From positions 11,087,787 to 11,151,786 of the forward strand of contig NC_039514.1 of assembly GCF_003672135.1 (NCBI RefSeq): a DNA stretch of 64,000 nt, in the 5' to 3' direction. Positions 50,497-61,426 of this stretch are shown one piece after another; positions within the stretch are counted from its first letter, which is position 1, and each line of letters begins with the position of its first letter. The notes under the pieces were generated by a model that saw nothing but the letters and a program-made list of their open reading frames with translations, searched no databases and had not been told where the DNA came from. This DNA comes from Ooceraea biroi. Lineage: Eukaryota > Arthropoda > Insecta > Hymenoptera > Formicidae. The position numbers and the translations under genes are program-made.

Positions 50497-51436
50497 GAGA
50501 TAATCAGATCAGATCAGATCAGATGATCTCAATTATTAAGGTTCAACGTAATGACATTTTTATTCATGTTTTCAGTGCGCGTTGATCGCGCAAGCACGAC
50601 CTCGTTATTTGTATACTACCATTTTTAATTAAAACTTTGGCAATATTTATGTCTTCCGTCTTGACTTACGTGATTTATGGTGTGATATATACCTGTGAAA
50701 TAATTTTCCAGTGATATTTTAAAGACAATTATTGCGTCTTACAGTCACAGGGTTAATTAATAAATTAATATTGAATTGATTAACACCAAACAGTTCGTTA
50801 ATGATTTCACGCATAATGTAAATGGTGCAAGGGGGCGGCAATTCAAAGTTTAAATTTATAATTTATGAATATTATTGAATTTATGCATATTTTTCATATT
50901 CATGCAGAGATGTATACTTGATATAAAATATATATTTTTAATAAACGAGAAATGATAAAGTTGCATTTCGACTTTACGTATGTAGTGGCATTCAAGTGGA
51001 GCGAAAATGGAAATTTTGCGTGCGAATCACTCGGCTGAACATTATATTTATCGGGAGGAAGGCCATCAGTATAGACACTTTCCCGTTCTATTGTTCTATT
51101 TATAAATTTATTTATTACGATACAGAGTAAAGTCAAAAAATTATATGGGAAAAATAGTATGTGAAACACACAAGTAGTATCACGCATCCCAGTATCGGAT
51201 AAAATCGTGCAACATCTCTCGCGGAACACACACAGATACACACTTTTCAAAGTACTCAGAGATGCATGAAGAGAAAAGGATAAAACGGAAAAGGATGAGC
51301 GTTACGCGCTTACGGGATTTAGAACCATATCTCTGAATTACGGTACGGCTGCCTAATGTGTAATAGCGCTACAGAGTTGGTGTAAACTCACGTTACACGT
51401 ACACACGTATACGCGTATACACGTACACGCATTTAT
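50497..51436. other. Convergent 3' region of the SEFIR receptor and Btk29A
   Basis: Begins with a short GATCA pentamer run (about 50502-50524). AATAAA at 50758-50763 could serve the receptor; TTTATT motifs near 51099-51117 could serve Btk29A on the minus strand. No gene seen. Confidence 0.4.
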
Positions 51437-51829
51437 TCATTTATCTTTAGTGGCTCGTATCGCTTTGCATATTTCGATCCACGGATGTCCGTAGGAACTG
51501 CAGACGTCACACACGTTACTGATCGAGCTCGAGGATGGTTGTTGCTGACTAGTTTGATGCCCGGGTATACTCGGCGACGAGGAGCCCTTTCCTTTTGATT
51601 TGCATGTGGCCGACGAGAAATGATGCGGGAAATCGATCGTAAGAGGCGGGGGGGAGGCAGGCGCGCGGGTCTTGCGCGACGACGGCAACGTGGCCGAGTT
51701 GTACGGCAGATTATTCGACGAGGGTGAAGCGGTGGAGGGCGATCGTTCCGACGACGTCGACGATTTCGCTGGCGATCGAATCGAACGGCAGGAGGGTGAA
51801 GACAGGCGCATGCACCCCAGAAGGTTGAG
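51437..51829 (-). CDS. Btk29A: Candidate stop-readthrough extension of Btk29A
   Basis: Directly after the TGA at 51830-51832 the same frame stays open for 130 codons (51829-51440) to a TGA at 51437-51439. The first codons after the stop are CTC AAC CTT CTG. The extension is rich in Ser and Pro (KSSTSSERSPSTASPSSNN; PSSSSISNVCDVC) and ends EICKAIRATKDK. TGA followed by C is the leakiest stop context and the most common among known insect readthrough genes. Translation would give a 635-residue kinase. It could instead be 3' UTR open by chance in GC-rich DNA. Confidence 0.45.
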   Translation of the reverse strand, partial: LNLLGCMRLSSPSCRSIRSPAKSSTSSERSPSTASPSSNNLPYNSATLPSSRKTRAPASPPPLTIDFPHHFSSATCKSKGKGSSSPSIPGHQTSQQQPSSSSISNVCDVCSSYGHPWIEICKAIRATKDK

Positions 51830-54800
51830 TCAATCGTTGACCAGTCCTTGGGAGACGCTCATCAACTGATCTTTCAAGACGCGGAAAGATGGCCGTACCT
51901 CCGGACAGTGCGCCCAGCATTTACGCATCACCTGCAATCCACGTTTGTAAGATTTCGTACCAATAGAGGTGGAATAGAAGGTGGAGGATACGATGACTCA
52001 CCTCGTACACCTCCTTAAAGCAAGCTTTGGGTCGCTCCAGTATGATCCCCCGTTGTACCCGCTCGACAACTTCGGTATTCTTCAGGCGGCCGTAAGGCAT
52101 CTTGCCACATGTGAACACCTCCCACATAAGTACTCCGTACGCCCACACGTCTGATTTCGAACTGAAACGCGTGTAGTTCAGCACTTCCGGCGGCGCCCAC
52201 TTAATGGGAAATTTGGTGCCTCCACTGCTGGTGTACTGGTCATCGAGAACGTACCTGGAAATTTCACGATATGTTCATTTCCGTCAGAGTTTTTGTTCGA
52301 TGAAGCGCAGGATGATAAGGGGCACTTACCTAGCTAAGCCAAAGTCTGCGACTTTTATTATGTTTTCCGATCCCACTAAGCAGTTACGTGCAGCAAGATC
52401 TCGGTGTATGTAGTTATGCCTCTCTAAATACGCCATTCCTTTGCAAACCTAGTGGCAAACACGAAGAATCAAAAAGATGTATTGCTATCGCATTATTATT
52501 TAAAATTATGATAACGTGTATAACATGTATTCAACGAAATCTGCGTTTACCTGTATACACATGTCTAACAAGAGGCCAACATTTGCGCCTAATGAGGTTT
52601 CGTGCCGGCGGAGGTAGTTGAGGAGAGATCCATGTCGCATGTATTCGGTGACAATGTATATCGGTCTATCTTTACTGCAGACGCCATACAGTTGAACTAA
52701 GTTTTGATGTTGTAGTTTCCTAAGTACGACAGAGTGAGTTAGTATTATTATAAGATAACGAGCGAATGTTTTATTTTATAAAATAAGATTATAAGAAATC
52801 TCAATTACAGTTTCTAATTGAGCTAAAAGACCTCCGCTCGAACGCACAATTACAACAGTATTATTACAATGAGCGAATGTTTTATTTTTTATTTTATAAA
52901 ATAAAGTTATAATAAGAAATCTCAATCAGAGTTTCTAATTGAATGAGTTAAAAGGCTTCCGCTCGAACGCACAATTATTCGCTAAATATTTCAATGTAAC
53001 ATCGAGGAAAGTAATTCGAAACTTACGTCATTACTTTAGCTTCTTCTATAAAATCGTCCTCGGACATGGTTCCCTCCTTCATCATCTTCACGGCGACGTC
53101 GATGGAGCCGCGCCACTTCCCTTTCCGCACGACTCCAAATTGGCCGGACCCGAGTTCTTCTAGTAAATGCAATTCTGCCGGGTCAATCTCCCACTTGTCT
53201 GTAAAAAGGCCAGCCTTCGTTAAGCAATATTGAACAGCCAAAGGAAAAGGAGAGAAAGAGGAAGAAGAAAGATCTCTCTTTATACCTAATTTTATACCTA
53301 ATTATATATATAATATAATTATATTTAGATTAAGAGAGAAAGATAAAGAACTTTATACGAACCGTGACTGAGGCCGGCAGTTGGTGGAACAGGACGGTCG
53401 CAGGGGCTGGTCTTCAATCGGCTGGCCAGACCACCACTGTTGTGTCTATGGTAATTAACCAGATCTGGAATGGAGCCGCAGCAGTGTTTCTCTGACAAAT
53501 AAAATTCGCCGCGAGTGTTCTGCTTGATGTGGTAATGTTTCACGTGTGGATGTGGCCTGGATAGTACAATAAAAAATTTAAGATTATCGGAAGAAACCTG
53601 AATGGCTACGCTACGCGAAAGCTGCGAAGCCATTTAGCTTGAAAGTAATTAATGGAATTTATTTTTAATTGTCAATACTAATTAATTGATATTTACACTT
53701 TCGTGTAAAGGGAGAGTGTGTAGAGCCCTTTGGTCGAAGAATTACGAACAACGAAACAACCCTCCTTATCTTCCTGCTTTAACAACGATTCGGCGCGTTG
53801 TCTTGACATATCACCTACGTACCATCTGCAACAGCAAGAAAAATGCTCATTTTTCACTTCTATCGTGTACAAACGCTTTGTGATTAATTAAGTCTTTATA
53901 AAGTAAAAACTAGTTTGATGATTTCAAAAAAGTAATGATAATTTGATAAAAAAGTATTGCACTTACTCGTATTTTTGAAGTCCCAGTAATTCCTTCTCTT
54001 TCACATAGTTGCTAGGGATGTAGCCGATTGATCTGTAATTAAATGCGTGATTTTGTGTAAATTTGCGTTTCTCGCTAACTCCGCATGTTACGTCCGGTAT
54101 GCATGCTTTACCGTACGAGTGAACAATCCAGCTATCACGGATAATTGTTACTTAATCACAGGGAAGCGCCACTAAGATTACTGCTTGCGAACTGTACGTT
54201 GTAATTGATTATTTTTTATGACTGGTCTGCTCCATGTGTATATACAAGATAAAAATATAATTGAAACGTTAACTTGTTCATCGTAAATTTAACAGTAAGT
54301 TGTATAAAACATTGTAATGTTTCTTTTTGTTTTTTACAAGAAATTATACATACCCATTTTCGTCCTTAACTTTCCACCAATGCTCTTGAGAGTCATCCAA
54401 GACTTCATATTCTGCACCCTGCATTCGTAAAAATATTTCAATCATTAATAAATATTTAACGATATATACAATAATATAATAAAATATGTACTGTATATTA
54501 TAATGAATTTACATAATATTATATAATATTTATATTTTCTCTTTACCTTTTCCAGCGATAAATCGCCACCTTCGATGGCTCGAAAAGAATATAGTGCTAC
54601 TACGATCTTTGCCCGCAGCATTACCTTTTCCTGTGAAATAAAATAAAAAGTTATCAATTCCTGTCAGAAATGAAGCAAAGAATGAAGCAATCTCGGTGTC
54701 AATTTCGACAGAATAGAACTTACCTTTGCTTTAGAGGATGGTGTACCAGGTGTACCGCCTGGCATTATCGGAGTCGAGGGCGTTCCTGTAAAAAACACAA

Positions 54801-57800
54801 ACGAGAAAAAATTAATTATCATTGTGACATACAGGTTTATATCAACTATTTAATTTTCGAATGATTTGATAAAAACTAGTAGTGAGTATCGCATATATCG
54901 CAGTGTTCAATTGTAAATAATCGCTTGATTCTCTCATCGCCGGCAAAGTAGAGATTTCTGATTTTATCTAATAAATCAGCGAACGGTGATTAAGCACTTG
55001 ATAAACGCTATTTTGTTAAGCCTGATCGCATCGTTTGATTTCATCGAACGGACCCGATAACGGCATTCCTCTTCGCATTGCTACGATCGACGAGAATTAA
55101 ACGAAACATCCGGACTGACAGGTGCACACCACGCCGCGGATGACGACACACCAGACTAGTGGACGCAAAGGCGATAACCAGAACAGTCTCCACCCCGTCT
55201 AGACAAAATCAATGCGACCTCAAACTCCTCTACATCCCCTCTGCAGCACCGTTTCAGCATTCGCACATGTATGCTCGCTCACATGCATCGCACTGCGTGC
55301 GCTGTAGCGTCTTCTCCGCTATCAATAACAACAACGCGTGGATAACGCTTCTAAATCGCGAAATTGCTATGCAGACACAAAATTGATGCGTTCAATTTTC
55401 ATTTCAGTAAATGACCTGACATTCCACGGACGCACGTTTCCCTAAACGTGACTCTCGCCTCAGGATTCCTGCACCTACTGTGATTTACTTCTCGCGCAGT
55501 ACCTAGCATTTTTATAATATAATATGGAATATACGATATACATCCTTTCCATTCCTACGCCCTCTTCACTTCATAACTTTTCTTTCCGCCGAGTTCCATT
55601 TCCACCGGAGGCAACCCGTGCAATGCAGTAGCGAGATTTCGTCGAAAAGTTTCTTTTGTGAAAGACATCCGGAGTTTCTTCGTTATACGCAAGTGGCTCT
55701 CCGTCTTTTAGGGAAAATTTCCGATACAAACGAGAAGCTATGTAACCGGGATGGAATTTAAGAGTGAAAAACTGCCACTGAAAAACTCGCGCGTTAATAT
55801 TGTATTGAGTTGTAATATATACATATAAGTTATTAAAAATATTAAACAAACGGGACGAATATGTTACAGTCCAATATTACACTCTTCTTTAATTATACTG
55901 TCTGTATAATATTAATTCATAAGTAAATTACAGTATAAGCGAAAGAGAGAGATTAAAAAGATTAAATAGAAAAAAAGATTGAATAGAACAAGAGAGAAAG
56001 AAATATAGCTTTTACTCCAAATGACAGCTGGACGTGCGACTTCCTCTTTAATGCACATTGTTAATTTCCGCGCAACGATCTCCCCGAGTTTTTCGCGCAA
56101 TTTTACAGTAGACGGTAAACGTACACGTCGCACAGCGGAGATTCATAGAGAAGCTTTCCGAGGAGTCAGGAGAATCTCGGAAGAGGATATCTCAGTAATG
56201 AAAGTCTCCCCGGGACACAAGACCTGCGACATGAAGAGGACAACAAAATTCGCCGAAGGCGACGGGTCTCCCTTTTCGCTGGTGCATCTCCGAAAATATT
56301 CCGATTCTTCTTGCGGAAATTCAATAAGTAGTAGGAAAACCTTAGGAAGAGGAGACGCAAGGCAAACGCCGCACCTGAAATAGTGATGTCGGGATATTGA
56401 ATCCTGGCAATGATTTGAATAGACAAAGCAGTACATATTTTTATTTCTATGTTATAGTTATATAATGTATTAGAATGAGATATATATCAATGTACGCGTA
56501 CATGTGTATATGCGTGTATTGTGTAGAGGTATCTCGTATACTATAAAGTCATGTATTTAGTATTTTCCATATTTATCAAATTTATTAACTCTATTGAAGT
56601 GCTTATATAGGAGAAATCTTATTTTCTTTCATTACGTTACTCTCACTTAATATATTCGTTTTCGGCCTATTCTTGATCGCATTATTAAGTTGAGCATACA
56701 TCACTTAATATTATAAAAATATAAAAAGACAATACATAATATTAATAATAAAATAGCGTATAATAGTTTAAGTATGACATATAAAAATAATTAAGATTAC
56801 AATTAAAATGTAGTATACACACAAAAGATATACCAAATTATACGTTAATGTAGCTTACGAATCAGTTAGAACGGATGAGTTAGACCTCGGATTTTTCGGT
56901 TTTTAAACGCCAATTTGGTGATGTTGTTATCCTTCAAATTCAGACACGATACTGCCCTGATATCCAAAGCATCACCATCCACTTCATTAATGTTATTATT
57001 ATGCAGAGAGAGAACATGCAGTCTGTTGAGCCCTTTGAAAGTATCAGAGATGATGTGAGCTAGCTCGTTTCCGTCTAATTTTAGTACTATCAAACTAGAT
57101 AAGTCCTCGAACGCTCCCGGTTCAATAGCGCTAATCATATTATCTCGAAGATCAAGTATGTCCAGGTTGACCAAACCGCGAAAGTGTTCCCTGGATATTT
57201 TCTGCATTTGATTTCCCCTTAAATTCAAGGTTCTCAACTTGCTCAATCCGTGAAAGATCGGCAGTTCTGTCAGTTTATTACCATCCAACTGCAGATGCTC
57301 CAGATTGGTTAATTTGGTAAAGGCATCCGACGTGATGCTTGAGATATTGCTAGTGCTGCACAGCAACTGTTGTAGTCCGGGATTCACGCTCGAGAAGGTT
57401 TCCGTATCGATCACTTTGAGATCGTTGCCACTCAGATCGAACAGTGTCAAATTCGGCAGGCCGGCAAACGCGTCTCTCGGTATCGAACTGATCCTGTTGC
57501 TGGTCAGCGACAATGTCTTTAGATGTTCCAGTTCCGCAAACAGGCGCTCCGACAACCGCACCATGTTGTTGCCCAGATAGAGCTCCTCCAAGTTGGGCAG
57601 ACCACGGAAGGATCCATTCTTCAGCATGGATATATAGTTACCACTGTCTAAGTACAGACTCTTCAACGATATGTTCTTGAAGGCATCCTCCTGGATGGTT
57701 CCGAGGCCTCGACTGAGTGACAGGGAAGAACTGTTGACAGTTTCATTTTGGATATACTTGACGCTGATGAGCTTGAAGTCGAGCTTGGAGTCAAGCTCGG

Positions 57801-60800
57801 AGTCGAGATCGGAGTCGAGCTCGGGGTCGATCTCGGGGCCGAACAAGTCGTCGAACAAGGAGTCGAACTTGACGTTGTGCTCGGAGTCGAGCTCGCAGTC
57901 GAGCGTGGAGTTGAGCTCGGAGTCGAGCTCGGAGTCGAGCTCGGAGTCGAGCTCGGAGTCGTCCTCGGAGTTGTCTTCGGAGTCGAGCTCGGAGTCGAGC
58001 GTGGAGTTGAGCTCGGAGTCGAGCTCGGAGTCGAGCGTGGAGTTGAGCTCAGAGTCGAGCATGGAGTCGGGCTCAGAGTTGTTCTGGCAGATAACGAAAG
58101 GCGATATTACGACTATCAAGGAAGAACCTGGACACAGCAAATCGTCCGAGTCAGCTATCTGCTCAGATTCATTCTTCGGTGTCGGCAGGGCTCTGGCATT
58201 CTTCGAAAGTGCCAGAACAACTTGCAACAACAGGAATAAAATTAAAAATCGCGACATTGCGAAAACCGGCACGGACACACACGCTAACTATGGATGTCAC
58301 TTCTTTCCTTGCTGACTCGTTTTTCTTTCTCCTCTGAACATCCGTTCTCTCAGAGACGCATACAGTTATTTTACCTTTCCCACCACCTCTTAAATACGAA
58401 CATCTATTCGTTTTCAACTATTGGATTTTCACTGCGCAGGCGCGGCTTTTTGATTGGGTTTACCTTGAAGCTTATAGGCTTACCTTAGGTTTTACTAGGA
58501 AGGCTCATTCAACTGATTTAACTCAAGATGACTTGAATAGAGAAAGAAAAAAATTAAGGACAAGAAAGAATACCTTTCAAATTCGAAGTAACTAGCAGCT
58601 CTCTATCCCTCTCTTTGTTTTACTTTTATTCTTATACATAGCATTGTGCATCTTTTAACAGTTATAAATATCTTGACAATAAAAATGCATTTGCTGCGAA
58701 ATGTTATGACATAATTACGCGAAAAAGGAGAAGAAATAACCTTCAGTTTCTGGAAAGTTTTTAAATATATGGTAAGCTAATGGCAACTGACCACGTAAAT
58801 CACTGGTGCTATCAACGTTCGACCTGGTGTTCTACCTAGCATGACAGAATGTTTTGTGAGCACCGAGACGCCTGAATTAACGCCTTAATTAGAGTGAACA
58901 TCGCGCAGCGCGCGATTGAACATCATTAACCGCAGCGCTTACGATCGCGAATCCGCTTTAGCTAACCGCTTACATCGCGGATGGCAGGTTGTTCGCCACT
59001 GATTATCTGTAACAGGCAGTAGAAAGTACGTGATAGTCCAGTGAGCACCCAGGACAGTGAGGCGATCGCGAAAAGTGGAGTGAAACGATGGCAAAATACC
59101 GTGCGTGTGTTGTAAGGACGCGAACATCCCAGGAGGAGACGGATGATCCGAGTAATTTTATATACCCCGGAAGTAACTTCTTATTTTTTATTACGTATTC
59201 CTTATTATGTTTATCCCCTGACGTATATACATATGTTATTAATATTTTATAATTTATATTTAGGGGCGTTTTCCTCCAACTTCCTGCAAAGCAATCTCGT
59301 ACCCAAGATTTATGCGCCGACCTCGAGACCTCGAAAATTTCGGCAGATTCGGGAGACTTCGCATCGATTTCGAACAAGTTCATCGCGCGCTTTTTCCGAG
59401 GCGAATCTCGCACGCGATGACGAATGGCGCGCGGATAATCAAGCGAAATATCGGGCCGAGGGGGCGGACACGTTTGCCATTCCGGTTATGCTGCAAATGA
59501 GACAAATATGTACCGCGGCGAGCGATTTTCAAGGCTACGCACATGTCTCTCCTCGTGCTCGAGCGGCGTCGAGAAACTTTCTAAGGTATTGGTGAAAACA
59601 TCAGAAGAGCGATTCGCCTCTCGCTCGCGGGGTCATCGAACGACGTTACATCCCACTCACTCGGATTCTCGATCCGAGTAACCCGTGCTCGGGTCGGATC
59701 GCCAATCTAGCCGGGCAATCCAATGACAAAGGTCTGCAAATTCGAGCCGCAGGCAGGAATGCGCCCTTGCGTCGCTCAGCACGACACTGCGAGGCAGGGG
59801 TTCGCCTTTTGTACCTAAACTTTCTCAAGAAACGTCATCAATTCATTATTTCCAGGAGAAGGCAATAATAACGGGCCGTTACGGCGCGCGCAAGACAAGA
59901 GAAAAGACACGCGCTGGATAAACGAGTCCAGGTGCTTGCTAATTGCTTGCTTTATTTACGGTCCACGAGGCTGCGTATCGGTTTGGAAAGAGGAACTGCA
60001 ATTACGCAGGTGGAACGCAGATCGCTAATTTTCGCCTCGTAATTCTCCCGCCGCGCCGTAACGCGTCCCCCAACGATCGTTGGGGCTTGTGAAACTCGTA
60101 ACGTGCGTATCCTTCGGGTGCACTTGCGTACCGGTATAAGTCATACGATGACCGCGTTACCGTCGACGCTTAAGGTGTCGACGTCTATGCGGGGGCCTGG
60201 TGAATGTCACCCATAATGGCTACATTACGCCTCGCGCGAGTAATTGGCATTTGTCTAGCTGCACTCTTGATCGACTTCTGATACGTGGGAGAGCGCAGGT
60301 GGAACGTCGTGCAGTGATGGAGCTCCGACTTCGCGAACCGTGGCACTCGGAGAAAGACAAATCTTCGGAATAAGAGCCATCAGTATCTTTACGGCAATCG
60401 CGTGAGCGATTGCTCGACATTTAGAACGAGCCAGGCATCTTCTCCTCTTGTAAGTTCTTCAGTCGGTCACGTGATAACTATTTATTGCGCAGGATCGCGA
60501 CTTACGACAGAGGACAACGTGTCTGTCCTCTCTTTGAAGTTATTTCACGTGGACCACCCGCGCTCGGATCGATGCGATGAGTGATCTACATGCAACTGAC
60601 GTTGCGATCTTGACATTAGGCGTGGCAAGAAAGTTAGCCGCTGCCGTAGTACCGTTCTTATGAAACCAATGGAGGTCGGTCGTGCTTGTGAGCGCCCGCA
60701 CGCCCGCGCGCGCGCGCCTCCGTGTAACCTTTTTACACTTTGCGCAAGCGATATTCCTGCGCGAATACAAACGTGTTGCGCGTGGATGCCTTCCCGTGCA

Positions 60801-61426
60801 GACCGAAAAGTTGAAAAATAAAGAACGAGAGGTGGGAGAGAAAAGTAGGGTTCATGAGCGAGCGCGGGAGGAAGACGGAGGAGAATAGGGAAAGAGAGGG
60901 ATATACGCGCTAGAGCTGCTTGTTTCACCTGTATATACAGCGCGATTGCGAATTCCGCGTTATAAATGGAAGAGCGCAAGCTTTTATCATTGAAGTGAGG
61001 AAACATGGTGGATGATGCATTTGCTACTGCAAATATATCCGCGCTTTTCCGCTCTAATGCGTCGAATGTTTTGAGACCTCGCTGCTTATATCGAGTGACC
61101 TGGAGCTGAGTGATATTTCAACGCCGCATTTCATTAAAAGAAACAAAAGAGAAAGTAATTTCGACACTATCGCATGCCAGTGTCATCGTTATTTTTTTTC
61201 GTATTTATGTCACGCGAGACTAGTAGTTCCGTCTCAAGGAAATGACTACTAATGTCGATGATGGCATACCACCGGTGAAGCATTGAAATTTCAAGGAAAA
61301 CGCAGGAAGTAATCAGATCGACTCACCGGAATTGCTATGAGCGTGTCCGGTAACGTTGCCGGTGGCCGAATGAACTGCGTTGGTGGCGGCAGTCGCGACC
61401 TGCTTTAACGCGCTTATCACCAACAT
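51830..61426 (-). CDS. Btk29A: Tec-family non-receptor tyrosine kinase Btk29A, short isoform
   Basis: Exons on the minus strand: 61327-61426, 54724-54785, 54547-54630, 54354-54418, 53967-54032, 53697-53825, 53363-53556, 53027-53198, 52551-52719, 52330-52448, 52002-52254, 51830-51931; 504 residues. The first exon (MLVISALKQVATAATNAVHS) joins in phase to GTPSTPIMPGG. SH3 at about 57-115 (ALYSFRAIEGGDLSLEKGAEY), SH2 at about 127-215 (WYVGDMSRQRAESLL, GCFVVRNSS), kinase at about 240-500 with GSGQFG, VAVK, HRDLAARN, DFGLAR and activation tyrosine in DDQYTSSGG. No PH or Tec-homology domain is visible, so this is a short form or the long-form exons lie beyond 64000. The first intron (6.5 kb) holds an LRR gene. 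The stop is TGA followed by C and an open extension. Confidence 0.93.
52760..52977. repeat. Tandem duplication of about 100 bp in a Btk29A intron
   Basis: Copy one is about 52760-52852 and copy two about 52871-52977. Both begin GAGCGAATGTTTTATTTTAT or a close variant, share TTTCTAATTGA, and end CCGCTCGAACGCACAATTA. Copy two has small insertions. It lies between kinase exons and is not coding. Confidence 0.85.
54786..56865. other. Btk29A first intron, part between exon 2 and the LRR gene
   Basis: Intronic on the minus strand. The open frames 55571-55849 (-) and 56021-56383 (+) are unrecognised and lack start or splice support. TTTATT motifs near 56441-56446 and 56581-56586 could serve the LRR gene as AATAAA on the minus strand. 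Confidence 0.35.
56866..58278 (-). CDS. Secreted leucine-rich-repeat protein with an acidic DSEL stalk
   Basis: An intronless frame of 470 codons inside the Btk29A first intron, same strand. A start at the second Met (residue 8) gives a textbook signal peptide (MSRFLILFLLLQVVLALS), so 58257 may be the real start. Residues about 70-168 are built from the repeat DSEL with interspersed N-S-T sites (ELNSTLDSELDSE). Residues about 190-460 hold some eleven LRRs of the 24-residue extracellular type (LKTLSLTSNRISSIP, LRTLNLRGNQMQKIS, LHVLSLHNNNINEVD). No membrane span or GPI signal is visible at the end (KIRGLTHPF). The protein is not one I recognise. LRR ectodomain proteins commonly bind proteins; the specific role is unknown. 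Confidence 0.85.
   Translation of the reverse strand: MSVPVFAMSRFLILFLLLQVVLALSKNARALPTPKNESEQIADSDDLLCPGSSLIVVISPFVICQNNSEPDSMLDSELNSTLDSELDSELNSTLDSELDSEDNSEDDSELDSELDSELDSELNSTLDCELDSEHNVKFDSLFDDLFGPEIDPELDSDLDSELDSKLDFKLISVKYIQNETVNSSSLSLSRGLGTIQEDAFKNISLKSLYLDSGNYISMLKNGSFRGLPNLEELYLGNNMVRLSERLFAELEHLKTLSLTSNRISSIPRDAFAGLPNLTLFDLSGNDLKVIDTETFSSVNPGLQQLLCSTSNISSITSDAFTKLTNLEHLQLDGNKLTELPIFHGLSKLRTLNLRGNQMQKISREHFRGLVNLDILDLRDNMISAIEPGAFEDLSSLIVLKLDGNELAHIISDTFKGLNRLHVLSLHNNNINEVDGDALDIRAVSCLNLKDNNITKLAFKNRKIRGLTHPF
57772..58070. repeat. 12-bp minisatellite coding for the DSEL stalk
   Basis: On the plus strand the unit is GGAGTCGAGCTC with variants (GGAGTTGAGCTC, GGAGTCGAGCGT), repeated about 24 times, densest at 57889-58060. 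The unit is a multiple of three without stop triplets, so long frames are open on both strands here; only the minus frame connects to a signal peptide and LRRs. Confidence 0.9.
58279..61326. other. Btk29A first intron, part upstream of the LRR gene
   Basis: Intronic on the minus strand. It presumably includes the LRR gene promoter in the first few hundred bases (58279-58500). CpG-rich from about 58860 to 61000. Open frames such as 59143-59595 (+), 59003-59413 (-) and 60545-61006 (-) show no family content. A CG run lies at about 60700-60718. Confidence 0.35.

Noticed and set aside
57748..58239. 163-codon plus-strand frame of VELGVELG repeats
   Set aside because: A second shadow of the same 12-bp unit.
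57671..58315. 214-codon plus-strand frame rich in SESS repeats
   Set aside because: It is a shadow of the DSEL minisatellite; only the minus frame has a signal peptide and LRRs.
59143..59595. 150-codon plus-strand frame
   Set aside because: No recognisable content; sits in the Btk29A intron with no splice or conservation evidence.
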